A DNA stretch of 64,000 bases from Castellaniella sp047971665 (GTDB lineage Bacteria > Pseudomonadota > Gammaproteobacteria > Burkholderiales > Burkholderiaceae_B), in assembly GCF_047971665.1 (NCBI RefSeq), contig NZ_JBKEAA010000012.1, positions 118,836-182,835 of the forward strand. The letters run 5' to 3'. The notes under the pieces were generated by a model. It worked only from the letters and a program-made list of their open reading frames with translations, was not told the DNA's origin and searched no databases. This document shows, one piece after another, positions 7,692-19,853 of this stretch. The position numbers and the translations under genes were made by a program. Positions within the stretch are counted from its first letter, which is position 1. Each line of letters starts with the position of its first letter.

Positions 7692-8741
7692 ATGATCCGC
7701 ACAGACACCCTCCAGATCACCACCGACATCCTGAGCCTGATCGCCGGGATCGACGAATTCAAGGGCGCGTGGCGGGCGCTAGGCACGCTGGCACCGGATC
7801 GGCTGTCGGCGCTGCGGCGGGTGGCCACGATCGAAAGCATCGGCTCTTCGACCCGTATCGAGGGCAGCAAGCTGTCGGACCGCGAAGTCGAGCGCTTGCT
7901 TGCCAACCTGCAGATCAAGTCGTTCGAGACACGCGACGAGCAGGAAGTCGCTGGTTATGCTGAAGTCATGGAACTGGTGTTTGCGTCCTGGCAAGACATC
8001 TCGCTGACCGAAAACCATATCCGGCAATTGCACCGCGACCTGCTGACCTACAGCGACAAGGATGCCTGGCATCGTGGCAACTACAAGACCACCAGCAACA
8101 GCGTGGCCGCGTTCGATGAAAGCGGCAAGCAGTTGGGCATTGTCTTCGAGACTGCCACGCCTTTTGATACACCGCATCTGATGACCGAACTGGTGACCTG
8201 GTTCAACGAGGAGCGTAGTCATGGACGCTTGCATCCGCTGCTACTCATCGGCATCTGGGTGGTGGTGTTCCTGGAGATCCACCCGTTCCAGGACGGCAAT
8301 GGCCGCCTGAGCCGGGTACTGACCACGTTGCTGCTGCTGCAGGCCGGCTATGCCTACGTGCCATATAGCTCGTTGGAAAGCGTGATCGAGCAGAACAAGG
8401 AAGCCTACTACCTGGCGCTGCGGCAGACACAAGGCAGCATCCGCACCGATACGCCGAATTGGCAGCCTTGGCTGGTGTTCTTCCTGCGTGCGCTGTCCCA
8501 GCAGGTACGCCGCCTGGAACGCAAGGTCGAGCGCGAGAAGCTGGTGCTGACCAAGCTGCCGGACCTGGCGCTGCAGATTGTCGAATTTACGCGCGAGCAT
8601 GGCAGGATCACCATGGCCGAAGCCATTCGCCTGACCGGCGGCAACCGGAATACGCTCAAACAACACTTGCGTACGTTGGTGGAACAGGAGCATTTGGTCC
8701 AGCGGGGGGGCGGGCGTGGGACGTGGTACGAGTTGCGCTGA
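7692..8741 (+). CDS. Fic-domain AMPylase-like protein, class II, with C-terminal winged helix
   Basis: A 349-residue Fic protein predicted to transfer AMP or another nucleotide moiety to target hydroxyl groups. The catalytic motif HPFQDGNGR is complete at residues 197-205. The inhibitory motif (S/T)xxxE(G/N) is present near the N-terminus as Ser53-TRI-Glu57-Gly58, so this is a self-inhibited class II enzyme. Residues ~295-349 (IVEFTREHGRITMAEAIRLT, NRNTLKQHLRTL) form a DNA-binding-like winged helix. ATG 7692 is preferred; an upstream in-frame ATG at 7662 would place the direct repeat inside the gene. It is the first gene of the island and is followed by another gene after 33 bases. Confidence 0.88.
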   Translation: MIRTDTLQITTDILSLIAGIDEFKGAWRALGTLAPDRLSALRRVATIESIGSSTRIEGSKLSDREVERLLANLQIKSFETRDEQEVAGYAEVMELVFASWQDISLTENHIRQLHRDLLTYSDKDAWHRGNYKTTSNSVAAFDESGKQLGIVFETATPFDTPHLMTELVTWFNEERSHGRLHPLLLIGIWVVVFLEIHPFQDGNGRLSRVLTTLLLLQAGYAYVPYSSLESVIEQNKEAYYLALRQTQGSIRTDTPNWQPWLVFFLRALSQQVRRLERKVEREKLVLTKLPDLALQIVEFTREHGRITMAEAIRLTGGNRNTLKQHLRTLVEQEHLVQRGGGRGTWYELR

Positions 8742-8774
8742 GTTGCCCTCCGGACCGAGCAAGACACCAATGCC

Positions 8775-9923
8775 ATGAGTGAATACCAGTACTATGAATT
8801 CGCGGCCATCGACCGGCCATTGACCCAGTCCGAGATGGCCAAGCTTCGCGCCATCTCCACCCGCGCTGTCATCACCCCCGGCGGATTCACCAACCACTAC
8901 GAATGGGGCGACCTCAAGGCTGATCCAGCCGAGTGGATGCGGCACTATTTCGACGCTTTTGTCTATTCGGCTAACTGGTGCAGTTGCCATCTGTCGCTGC
9001 GGCTGCCGAAGGCTGCTTTTGACAAGGCCGAGCTGCGTCCCTTCATTGCCCCGACCACGCTTTCGGTCGAGTTCAGCGATACGCACTGGATCCTCGACTG
9101 GACCCTGGACGAAAGCGAAGACTACGACCGCTTTGCAGAAGATGATGGCAGCGGCTGGATGCGCCGGCTGATTCCACTGCGTGACGAACTGTTGCGTGGC
9201 GACCTGCGACCACTATACCTGGGCTGGCTGGCCGCTGGCGATGCGCTGGACGATGATACGCAGGAGCCGGACGTTCCACCGGGCCTGACGGAACTGTCGC
9301 CTGCACAGCAGGCCCTGGTCGAATTCCTGGAGATCGACCCGGACCTGTTCGAAGCCGCCAGTACCGGAAGCGCTGCGTCCATGCCAGCGGGCGATGAAGA
9401 AACGACGCGCATGACCCCATGGCTGGATACCTGGCAGGTCTCCGACATGAAGGACATGCTCACGAAGCTCGCACTGGGGCATGGCCAAGAAGCGGAACGT
9501 CAGGTGAAATCCCGCTACGCCGCATGGCTGAAAGCCCAGCGCCCGGTGGCACCGGATTCTCCCCGCCGCCGGGTGGCGGAGCTGCGCGGACTGGCCCAAT
9601 CGGTCGCCGCGATCCGGCGAGTACGCGAAGCCAAGGCACATGCGAAGCGAGAGGCCGAGCGTCGCCGCCAACACAAAGCCAAGCTGCGCCAGTTGATGGC
9701 CTCTCCGGATGAATCGTGGAAAGCCGCCGATACCCATGCCGCACGCGGCGGTGCATCGGGCTACGACCAAGCCATGCGGATACTGGCCGAGCTTGCCGAA
9801 GGCTATGCCCTGGTTTCCAGCCGTGAAGCCTTCGACCGCGAGCTGCGACGTTTCCTCGTACCGCATGCAAGGCGTGCGGCCCTGCTGCGCCGCCTGGCCG
9901 ATGCCGGCCTGTGGCCGGGTTAG
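8775..9923 (+). CDS. Unrecognised island protein, 382 residues
   Basis: A hydrophilic, probably cytoplasmic protein that I cannot place in a named family. The N-terminal half is aromatic-rich (YQYYEFAAIDRPLT, TNHYEWGDLKADPAEWM, ANWCSCHLSLRLP). The middle is acidic. Residues ~275-330 form a long, strongly basic helix (VREAKAHAKREAERRRQ) of coiled-coil character. It starts 33 bases after fic and ends 8 bases before the truncated TOTE-like gene, so the three look like one operon. Its position suggests a partner of the conflict protein; function is otherwise unknown. Confidence 0.7.
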   Translation: MSEYQYYEFAAIDRPLTQSEMAKLRAISTRAVITPGGFTNHYEWGDLKADPAEWMRHYFDAFVYSANWCSCHLSLRLPKAAFDKAELRPFIAPTTLSVEFSDTHWILDWTLDESEDYDRFAEDDGSGWMRRLIPLRDELLRGDLRPLYLGWLAAGDALDDDTQEPDVPPGLTELSPAQQALVEFLEIDPDLFEAASTGSAASMPAGDEETTRMTPWLDTWQVSDMKDMLTKLALGHGQEAERQVKSRYAAWLKAQRPVAPDSPRRRVAELRGLAQSVAAIRRVREAKAHAKREAERRRQHKAKLRQLMASPDESWKAADTHAARGGASGYDQAMRILAELAEGYALVSSREAFDRELRRFLVPHARRAALLRRLADAGLWPG

Positions 9924-9931
9924 CCCTGAAG

Positions 9932-10030
9932 ATGGCCGACCGCAACGATGAGCTCGCCCGCCTCCGTGCCGAGAACGCCCGTCTGGTCAGCCTGCTCGAA
10001 GCACATGGCATCGCCTGGCAAGAGCCCGTA
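9932..10030 (+). pseudogene. N-terminal stub of a probable TOTE-type primase/helicase conflict protein
   Basis: The first ~30 codons read MADRNDELARLRAENARLVS and then LLEAHGIAW. This charged coiled coil resembles, from memory, the N-terminus of large archaeo-eukaryotic-primase plus helicase proteins annotated as TOTE conflict systems. Homology ends at about 10025-10035, where the sequence becomes the reverse strand of an integrase stub. The frame continues to 10162 through unrelated sequence. The assignment rests on a short segment and is tentative; that the gene is truncated is more certain than its name. Confidence 0.45.
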
Positions 10031-10083
10031 CCGGTTTTGTCCCCGGGCTTGAGTGCCTTGAGCGCGGTATCGGTCAGTGCCAT
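10031..10083 (-). pseudogene. Truncated tyrosine integrase, N-terminal stub 2
   Basis: Reading leftwards from ATG 10083, preceded by GGAGG, the codons give MALTDTALKALKPGDKT, a typical opening of P4-type integrases. Homology ends after about 17 residues at the junction with the forward-strand TOTE-like stub. The start lies about 190 bases from the att-like sequence in mnmE. Confidence 0.65.
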
Positions 10084-10267
10084 CTCATCCTCCGTATGTC
10101 CAAGCAGAGGGATGGAGAGCAAGAATCCCGCTACTTGGTACCAAACTTGGACATATCAGTGAGTGGCTTCGACTGTATCACCGAACTTGTCTGCAGACAA
10201 AGATTCCTTTATCTACGCTAATTTAAAGTCATTCTGAAGACGTCAGTGGATGTCCTTGGCCATCGAT

Positions 10268-11686
10268 TCACTTCCCGATGCAGAACCGCGAAAAAATCTC
10301 TCCCAGCAAATCATCGCTCGTGAACTGCCCCGTGATCCCGCACAAGGCCTCGTGCGTCAGACGCAGTTCCTCCGCAAACAGATCCAGCACCTGATCGCTG
10401 TGCGCCGCATGCATCGCTGCGGCCTCTAAATGCGCACGCGCCGCCTCCAGCGCGCGCACGTGCCGCTCTCGCGCCAGCCAGGGGGACTCCGTTCCCGGCG
10501 TCCAGCCCGCGATGGCCAGCAGCCGCGCGCGCAGCGCGTCCAGCCCCGCGCCGGTCTGCGCGGAAATACGCAACGGCATATTGTCGGGCGTGTCCACCTC
10601 GCGGCTTGCATGCCGCTCGGATTTGCCTGGGATGGAACCGTCCGCAGGAACGGTTCCATGCCCCAGCAAATCCATCTTGTTCCACACCCTCAACACCGGC
10701 ACACCGGCCGGCAGTCGCTGCACGATCTGCGCATCCAGCGGATCATCGGGATGCCGGGCATCCTGCAAGTGCAGGATCACCTGGGCGCGAGCGATCTCGG
10801 CCCAGCTGCGCTCAATGCCGATGCGTTCGACGGTGTCCTCGGTCTCGCGCAGACCGGCGGTGTCCACGATGTGCAGCGGGATGCCATCGAGGTGGATCTG
10901 CTGCACCACCCGGTCACGCGTAGTGCCGGCAATCGGCGTCACGATGGCGACGTCTTCCCCCGCCAGGGCATTGAGCAGGCTGGACTTGCCCACATTGGGC
11001 TGGCCCGCCAGGACCACATGCAGCCCCTCGCGCAGCACCAGCCCCTGTCGCGCGGTCGCCAGCACGCAATCCAGTGCCGCCGACACTGCGCCCAGGCGCT
11101 CGGCCGCCTGGTATTTTTCCAGAAAATCGATTTCCTCCTCGGGGAAATCCAGCGTCGCCTCGACCAGCATGCGCAACCGGACGATGCGCTCGCTCAAGGC
11201 ATCGATCTCGGTGGAAAAAGCGCCCGACAGGGATGCCATGGCGCTGCGCGCCGCTGCTGTGGAGCTGGCCTCGATCAGATCAGCCACGGCCTCGGCCTGG
11301 GCCAGATCCAGGCGATCGTTCAGGAAGGCGCGCTGGGTAAACTCGCCCGGCTGCGCCAGACGCAGGCCCATGTCCGCGCCACGCGCCAGACAGTCCTCCA
11401 GCACGCGCCGCAGCACCGCAGGGCCGCCGTGTCCCTGCAATTCCAGCACATCCTCGCCGGTATACGAATGCGGCCCGGGAAAGAACAGCGCCAGCCCCTC
11501 GTCCATGATCTCGCCCCCGCGGTCGCGAAACGGCAGGTAGTGGGCATGACGAGGCGTCAAGGCCTGCCCGCACAGCGCATCGGCCCAGCCTCTCAGGCCG
11601 GCACCCGAAATCCGGATCACGCCGATCCCGCCCCGGCCGGGCGCCGTGGCAATGGCAATGATGGGATCGGAGGAAAATTCAGTCAT
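10268..11686 (-). CDS. mnmE: tRNA modification GTPase MnmE (TrmE/ThdF)
   Basis: GTPase that, with MnmG (encoded at 25070), installs carboxymethylaminomethyl groups on U34 of certain tRNAs. The 472-residue protein has an N-terminal formyl-tetrahydrofolate-binding domain (ATAPGRGGIGVIRISG) and a helical domain. A G domain is inserted in the helical domain: GQPNVGKSSLLN, DTAG and NKMD. The protein ends in CIGK, whose Cys is catalytic. About 25 extra residues follow NKMD. ATG 11686 is chosen because the protein family starts there, although the ribosome site is weak; a longer frame reaches 11752. The last codons carry the att-like decamer used by the adjacent island. Confidence 0.97.
   Translation of the reverse strand: MTEFSSDPIIAIATAPGRGGIGVIRISGAGLRGWADALCGQALTPRHAHYLPFRDRGGEIMDEGLALFFPGPHSYTGEDVLELQGHGGPAVLRRVLEDCLARGADMGLRLAQPGEFTQRAFLNDRLDLAQAEAVADLIEASSTAAARSAMASLSGAFSTEIDALSERIVRLRMLVEATLDFPEEEIDFLEKYQAAERLGAVSAALDCVLATARQGLVLREGLHVVLAGQPNVGKSSLLNALAGEDVAIVTPIAGTTRDRVVQQIHLDGIPLHIVDTAGLRETEDTVERIGIERSWAEIARAQVILHLQDARHPDDPLDAQIVQRLPAGVPVLRVWNKMDLLGHGTVPADGSIPGKSERHASREVDTPDNMPLRISAQTGAGLDALRARLLAIAGWTPGTESPWLARERHVRALEAARAHLEAAAMHAAHSDQVLDLFAEELRLTHEALCGITGQFTSDDLLGEIFSRFCIGK
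10274..10283 (-). repeat. att-like direct repeat within the mnmE 3' end
   Basis: CCCGATGCAG covers the penultimate codons of mnmE (…FCIGK). On the coding strand the end of the gene reads TTCTGCATCGGGAAGTGA, which aligns with the 18-bp attB used by SGI1 at the end of trmE. A partial copy stands at 7453-7462. A 14-bp perfect palindrome TTGTCTGCAGACAA (10187-10200) lies between this site and the integrase stub. Confidence 0.55.
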
Positions 11687-11825
11687 CTCGACAGGTTCGG
11701 ACCGGTCAATGGGACGGCGCCCACAAAGCAGCCCTATGATAGGACATGGCAAACCGCATCATAAGGGCAAGCCGGGCCGGCCTGCCCCGATACCCAGGAA
11801 CGCAGCACCGCACGTTCAAAAGAAA

Positions 11826-11847
11826 CGGCGCTCCGTAAAGAGCGCCG
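11826..11847 (-). terminator. Intrinsic terminator of the rpmH-rnpA-yidD-yidC unit
   Basis: On the minus strand an 8-bp GC-rich stem (CGGCGCTC / GAGCGCCG, loop TTTACG) is followed by TTTCTTTT, about 30 bases after the yidC stop. It separates yidC from mnmE, so mnmE probably has its own promoter in the ~140 bases that follow. Confidence 0.85.
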
Positions 11848-11877
11848 TCGTCCCGCATCCGGGAGGGAAAGCCGCCG

Positions 11878-13560
11878 TCAGCTCGACGCCGCGGCCGCTT
11901 TCTCCCGATCAAGCCGTTTCATGATCACCCGCTGCTGGATAATGGAAATCGTGTTGTTCACGCACCAGTACAGCACCAGACCGGCCGGGAACATGAACAT
12001 CATCCCGCCGAACACCAGCGGCATGATCATCATGATCTTGGCCTGGGTCGGATCAGGCGGCGTGGGGTTCAGCTTGATCTGCAGGAACATCGTCGCCATC
12101 ATGATCGCCGGCAGGATGAACCAGGGATCGCGCACCGAAAGGTCGTGAACCCACAGAATCCAGGGCGCACCGCGCATTTCCACACTGGCCAGCAGCACCC
12201 AGTACAGCGCGATGAACACGGGGATCTGCACCAGCATCGGCAGGCAACCGCCCAGCGGGTTGATCTTTTCCGTGCGGTACATCTCCATCATGGCGGCGTT
12301 CAGCTTGGCCTTGTCGTCGCCGAATTTTTCCTTCAGGTGCTGCATGCGCGGCGCGACCAGCTTCATCTTTGCCATCGAGCGGTAGCTGGCCGCCGACAGC
12401 GGGTAGAACACCAGCTTGATCAGCAGCGTCAGCACTACGATGGTCCAGCCCCAGTTGCCCAGCAGCGAGTGCAGCCAGGTCATGAACTTGAACATCGGCT
12501 TGGCGATGATGGTCACCCAGCCGTAATCGACCACCAGCTCCAGGCCCGGCGCCACCGCGCTCATCGCCTGCTGGTCCTGCGGGCCGACCCACAGATTGGC
12601 CTCGACCGAGCGCTGCGCGCCCGGCGCGATGGCGCCGACCTGCTCGATCGTGCGGATCGCGTACAGATTGTCCGCCAGGCGCAATGCCTGGTTGCTGCGC
12701 ACCGTGCCCTGGGGCGGCACCCAGGCGCTGGCGAAATAATGCTGCACGATACCGATCCAGCCGTTGTCGGCCTGCTGGATGTAGCTGCCCTTGCCCTTGG
12801 CGATGTCGTCGAACTTCACCTTCTGGAACTTGTCTTCCGACGAGTACACCGCCGCGCCCGTGAAGGTGCTGTAGAAACCCGAAGTGTTCGGCGGATCGTT
12901 GCCGTCGCGCGTCAGCTGCAGATACAGCGAGGGATTGATCGGCTGCTCGCCCTGATTGATGATGTCGTGGCGGACACGGATGTCATAGCCATTGCGCGGC
13001 ACGATGAAGGTCTTGACCACCTTGACCTGACCGTCCGTCGCCTCAAAGGAAATTTCCGTCGTGTCGCCCTTGACGACGGGCTCCGGCGTCACAAGCGAGA
13101 ACGGCGTCAGGTGCGTCGGATAGCCGCTGCCCTGCGGAGCGCCGACCACACCGGTCTGGGCCACATAGGTGTCACCCGGTTGATCGTTCAGCAGATACAT
13201 CGGGCCATCGTCGCCCTTCAGGGACTTGTACTGCAGCAACTGCGCCTGCACCAGCTGGGCGCCGGTGGTGTCGAACGTCAGGTCGTAGACGTCGGTCTTG
13301 AGGTGAATCTTCTGCCCCTGGGACTCGACGGCCGAACCGGGCACCGTCGCCGGCGTCCCGGGCTGCGCGGCGGCCGCGGCTGCGGACGCAGGCACGCCGG
13401 CAGGCTGGCCATTGTCGGACTTGGCGGTCTTGGACTGCTGGGTCGCGGGCGGCGTCAGGGAGAACAGCGACGGCTGGCCCCGATAGACCTGCCAGTTGTT
13501 CCACAACAGCAGCAGCGAAAAGGAAAAGATCATCCAGAGGATGGTGCGTCGAATGTCCAT
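11878..13560 (-). CDS. yidC: Membrane protein insertase YidC
   Basis: Inserts and folds inner-membrane proteins alone or with SecYEG. The 560-residue protein opens with the anchoring helix RRTILWMIFSFSLLLLWNNW, followed by a large periplasmic domain (about residues 60-340). The conserved five-helix insertase core starts near LHSLLGNWGWTIVVLTLLIK. The N-terminal sequence is close to that remembered from Bordetella. The start at 13560 begins with MDIRR; a longer frame adds 11 unconserved residues. It is the last gene of the rpmH-rnpA-yidD-yidC order. Confidence 0.97.
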   Translation of the reverse strand: MDIRRTILWMIFSFSLLLLWNNWQVYRGQPSLFSLTPPATQQSKTAKSDNGQPAGVPASAAAAAAQPGTPATVPGSAVESQGQKIHLKTDVYDLTFDTTGAQLVQAQLLQYKSLKGDDGPMYLLNDQPGDTYVAQTGVVGAPQGSGYPTHLTPFSLVTPEPVVKGDTTEISFEATDGQVKVVKTFIVPRNGYDIRVRHDIINQGEQPINPSLYLQLTRDGNDPPNTSGFYSTFTGAAVYSSEDKFQKVKFDDIAKGKGSYIQQADNGWIGIVQHYFASAWVPPQGTVRSNQALRLADNLYAIRTIEQVGAIAPGAQRSVEANLWVGPQDQQAMSAVAPGLELVVDYGWVTIIAKPMFKFMTWLHSLLGNWGWTIVVLTLLIKLVFYPLSAASYRSMAKMKLVAPRMQHLKEKFGDDKAKLNAAMMEMYRTEKINPLGGCLPMLVQIPVFIALYWVLLASVEMRGAPWILWVHDLSVRDPWFILPAIMMATMFLQIKLNPTPPDPTQAKIMMIMPLVFGGMMFMFPAGLVLYWCVNNTISIIQQRVIMKRLDREKAAAASS

Positions 13561-13653
13561 TGGCGCCTGTTTTTCTGTATGAGGACGGGGCAAAATCCCG
13601 TCAGTTTAACGTAGCAATCCTGACTGCGGCCCTAAGCATTCCCGATCCGGCCC

Positions 13654-13914
13654 TCACGGCCGGCCCCTGCCCGTGCCGTGCGTGGGTGGCACCGGACGGG
13701 CGGGCGGTACCGGATCATGACCGCCCTGGCACCAGGGATGGCATCGTGCGATCCGCCGCGTGCCCAGCCACACCCCTCGAACCACGCCATGCGTCTCGAT
13801 GGCCTCGATGGCATAGGCCGAACAGGTCGGGGTAAAACGGCACTGCTGCCCCACCCAGGGACTCAAAAAGTACCGGTAAAAACGGATCGGGGCGATAAAC
13901 AGCGCGCGCATCAT
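13654..13914 (-). CDS. yidD: Membrane protein insertion efficiency factor YidD
   Basis: A small 86-residue protein with the YidD signature: a hydrophobic N-terminus (IAPIRFYRYFLSPWVG), then QQCRFTPTCSAYAIEAIETHG and RIARCHPWCQGGHDPVP with conserved cysteines. It acts with YidC in membrane-protein biogenesis. Its ATG overlaps the rnpA stop codon, so translation is coupled; a second ATG is the next codon. It lies 93 bases upstream of yidC. Confidence 0.93.
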   Translation of the reverse strand: MMRALFIAPIRFYRYFLSPWVGQQCRFTPTCSAYAIEAIETHGVVRGVWLGTRRIARCHPWCQGGHDPVPPARPVPPTHGTGRGRP

Positions 13915-14276
13915 GACACGATCCGCGCCAGCAGGGCGTCGGCCTCGGCCCGGACCTCGCGCTTGAGCGCGGTCAGGCTGGTGGCCGGCGGGCGGTTCAC
14001 CAGGCGGAACACCAGGTCACCGCCCGGCAATGCGTTCCGGTGCAGGCGAAAGGCCTCCCGCAGAACACGCTTGATGGCATTGCGGGTCACGGCCAGCGGC
14101 GCGTGCCGTTTGGGGACCACCAGACCCAATCTGGCTGGCCCCGCCGCCGGACCGCGCGGGCTGGAGACCACGAACAAAGCCCCTCGGGCGATACGCCGCC
14201 CTTTCAGGGCCGCCGCGTATTCCGAGGGGCAATGCAGCCGGGCCGCCGGGGGGAAAGCGGTGGGCATGGCAATCAT
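13911..14276 (-). CDS. rnpA: Ribonuclease P protein component
   Basis: Protein subunit of RNase P, which trims tRNA 5' ends together with the catalytic RNA (not in this window). The family signature is clear: RLGLVVPKRHAPLAVTRNAI and KRVLREAFRLH, then LPGGDLVFR. 121 residues is normal. ATG 14276 is the first start; the fourth codon is another Met. It lies 37 bases after rpmH and overlaps yidD. Confidence 0.95.
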   Translation of the reverse strand: MIAMPTAFPPAARLHCPSEYAAALKGRRIARGALFVVSSPRGPAAGPARLGLVVPKRHAPLAVTRNAIKRVLREAFRLHRNALPGGDLVFRLVNRPPATSLTALKREVRAEADALLARIVS

Positions 14277-14313
14277 TCCGGGGCCTTGCCGGACGCCGGC
14301 CCAGAAAGGAAAA

Positions 14314-14448
14314 TCAGACGGCCAGACGCTTGCGGCCCTTGGCGCGGCGGGCGTTCAGGACGGCGCGGCCGGCACGGGTCTTCATGCGCACGCGAAACCC
14401 ATGGGTGCGCTTGCGACGGGTAACGGAAGGCTGAAAAGTGCGTTTCAT
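14314..14448 (-). CDS. rpmH: 50S ribosomal protein L34
   Basis: A 44-residue highly basic protein beginning MKRTFQPSVTRRKRTHGFRV and ending GRKRLAV, the universal L34 pattern. It stands at the head of the rpmH-rnpA-yidD-yidC unit, divergent from dnaA, the common bacterial origin-region arrangement. Confidence 0.98.
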   Translation of the reverse strand: MKRTFQPSVTRRKRTHGFRVRMKTRAGRAVLNARRAKGRKRLAV

Positions 14449-14637
14449 GGTGAATCCAAAAGAGCTCGAGGCCAATGGCCAGGGACGGGCCCGAAGGCAA
14501 CACGTCCCCCGGGATAAAGCCGACAGCCACTAGGCCTATCAGCATCGAAAAGCCCATTATTTCATCAAATTTCAGAAGTTGTGTCAATCACTTGGCGTGA
14601 TTGCGCCCGCTGTCGAACGCTTATGTCACAGTCAGGC

Positions 14638-14646
14638 TGTGGATAA
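14638..14646 (-). promoter_or_regulatory. DnaA box upstream of dnaA
   Basis: TGTGGATAA is the perfect reverse of TTATCCACA. It lies 38 bases before the dnaA start, between dnaA and rpmH. A single box at this position fits autoregulation of dnaA rather than an origin. A looser TTATGTCACA stands just before it at 14621. Confidence 0.7.
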
Positions 14647-14683
14647 CTTTGGGCCAGAAAGGGTAGAATCGAGGTTTAGCACG

Positions 14684-16129
<1,446 letters not shown>

Positions 16130-16133
16130 GAAG

Positions 16134-17246
16134 ATGCAACTCATTCAAGCGACCCGCGATGCCGTGCTCAAGCCCCTGACGATGGTGGTGGGGATCGTCG
16201 AGCGGCGCAACACGCTGCCGATCCTCGCCAATGTATTGATCCGCAAACAAGACAACCAGCTCGAGTTCGTGGCCAATGACCTGGAAGTCCAGATCACGAC
16301 CCGCGCCGACTTCGGTGTGGGCGACGAGGCCCAGGCCACCACCGTGGCCGCCCGCAAGCTGCTCGACATCCTGCGCGCCCTGCCCGAATCGGGCGAGGTC
16401 CGGCTGTCCCTGGACGAATCCAAGCTAACCGTCCAGGCCGGTCGCAGCCGCTTTGCCCTGCAGACCCTGGACGCGACCGACTATCCCACGGTCACCCAGG
16501 CCGAACAATGGTCCGCTTCCTTCTCCATTTCCCAGAAGACCCTGAAGAACCTGTTCAATCAGGTGCATTTCTCCATGGCGCAACAGGACATCCGTTATTA
16601 CCTGAACGGCCTGCTGCTGGTGCTCGAACCCGGCCGCGTGCGGGCGGTGGCGACCGACGGTCACAGGCTGGCCCACAGCGGCGCCGCCATCGAAGGGCAA
16701 TCGGCCTCGATGGATGTGATCATTCCGCGCAAGACCATCCACGAGATGCAACGCCTGCTGTCCGATGATGAACAGGCCGCCGTGCAGGTCGATGTAGCCG
16801 CCGGCCAGATCCGCTTCCGCTTCGACGACATCGAAGTCGTCTCCAAGCTGGTCGAAGGCAAATTCCCCGACTATCGCCGCGTGATCCCCTCCGGCTATAC
16901 GCGGCATTTCGATGTGGCCCGCGACGTTCTTCAGGCCGCGCTGCAGCGCACCGCCATCCTGACCACGGACAAACTCAAGGGTGTGCGCCTGCAACTGGGC
17001 GACAACCTGCTGCGACTGTCCTCATCCAATGCCGAGCAGGAAGAGGCCCGCGAAGAACTCGAAGTCGACTACGACAAGGAATCTCTGGACGTCGCCTTCA
17101 ACGTCAGCTATCTGCTCGATGTGCTGTCCAACATCAAGACCGACTCCGTGTGCTGGTCCGTTCAGCCCGACGCCAACGCGTCTGTGCTGATCACGCTGCC
17201 CAACGACGAAGAATTCAAATACGTCGTCATGCCGATGCGTATCTGA
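16134..17246 (+). CDS. dnaN: DNA polymerase III beta subunit (sliding clamp)
   Basis: Ring-shaped processivity clamp and docking platform for polymerases, including the Pol IV encoded at the left end of the window. 370 residues make up the usual three similar domains. The start MQLIQATRDAVLKPL and the C-terminal VMPMRI, part of the hydrophobic cleft, are typical. It starts 4 bases after dnaA, with AAAGGATAAG serving as ribosome site, so the two are co-translated. Confidence 0.98.
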   Translation: MQLIQATRDAVLKPLTMVVGIVERRNTLPILANVLIRKQDNQLEFVANDLEVQITTRADFGVGDEAQATTVAARKLLDILRALPESGEVRLSLDESKLTVQAGRSRFALQTLDATDYPTVTQAEQWSASFSISQKTLKNLFNQVHFSMAQQDIRYYLNGLLLVLEPGRVRAVATDGHRLAHSGAAIEGQSASMDVIIPRKTIHEMQRLLSDDEQAAVQVDVAAGQIRFRFDDIEVVSKLVEGKFPDYRRVIPSGYTRHFDVARDVLQAALQRTAILTTDKLKGVRLQLGDNLLRLSSSNAEQEEAREELEVDYDKESLDVAFNVSYLLDVLSNIKTDSVCWSVQPDANASVLITLPNDEEFKYVVMPMRI

Positions 17247-17294
17247 GCCCCCTGATCCGTCCACGCCGTCGACGCATTCAACCACAGGATTTTC

Positions 17295-19745
<2,451 letters not shown>

Positions 19746-19853
19746 GCTGGCTCCCGTCGATTCCCATCATTGATGAAAATTCTGTAGCAATGCAGGTTTG
19801 TGAACGGGCTCCGCTATCCACAGCCGAGCCTGTTCCATGAGGCAACCACCTCC

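Larger units (their letters stand above)
7200..10283. mobile_element. Remnant of integrative element(s) at the mnmE 3' end
   Basis: The segment between the ABM gene and the last codons of mnmE holds two integrase stubs in the same orientation and two copies of an att-like decamer. Its genes are a Fic protein, an unrecognised protein and a truncated conflict-type protein. The 3' end of mnmE (trmE/thdF) is the known insertion site of SGI1-type elements. The arrangement att-integrase, att-integrase, reading away from mnmE, is what two elements inserted in tandem leave behind. No intact mobility gene remains, so the island should be immobile. Confidence 0.6.

Noticed and set aside
10430..11764. 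444-codon open frame on the plus strand
   Set aside because: Antisense of mnmE, which has all GTPase motifs.
12145..13614. 489-codon open frame on the plus strand
   Set aside because: It is the antisense of yidC; the low-complexity His/Arg/Gln-rich product is typical of GC-rich shadow frames.
14449..14683. Origin of replication between rpmH and dnaA
   Set aside because: Only one perfect DnaA box and no marked AT-rich unwinding stretch; autoregulation explains it better.
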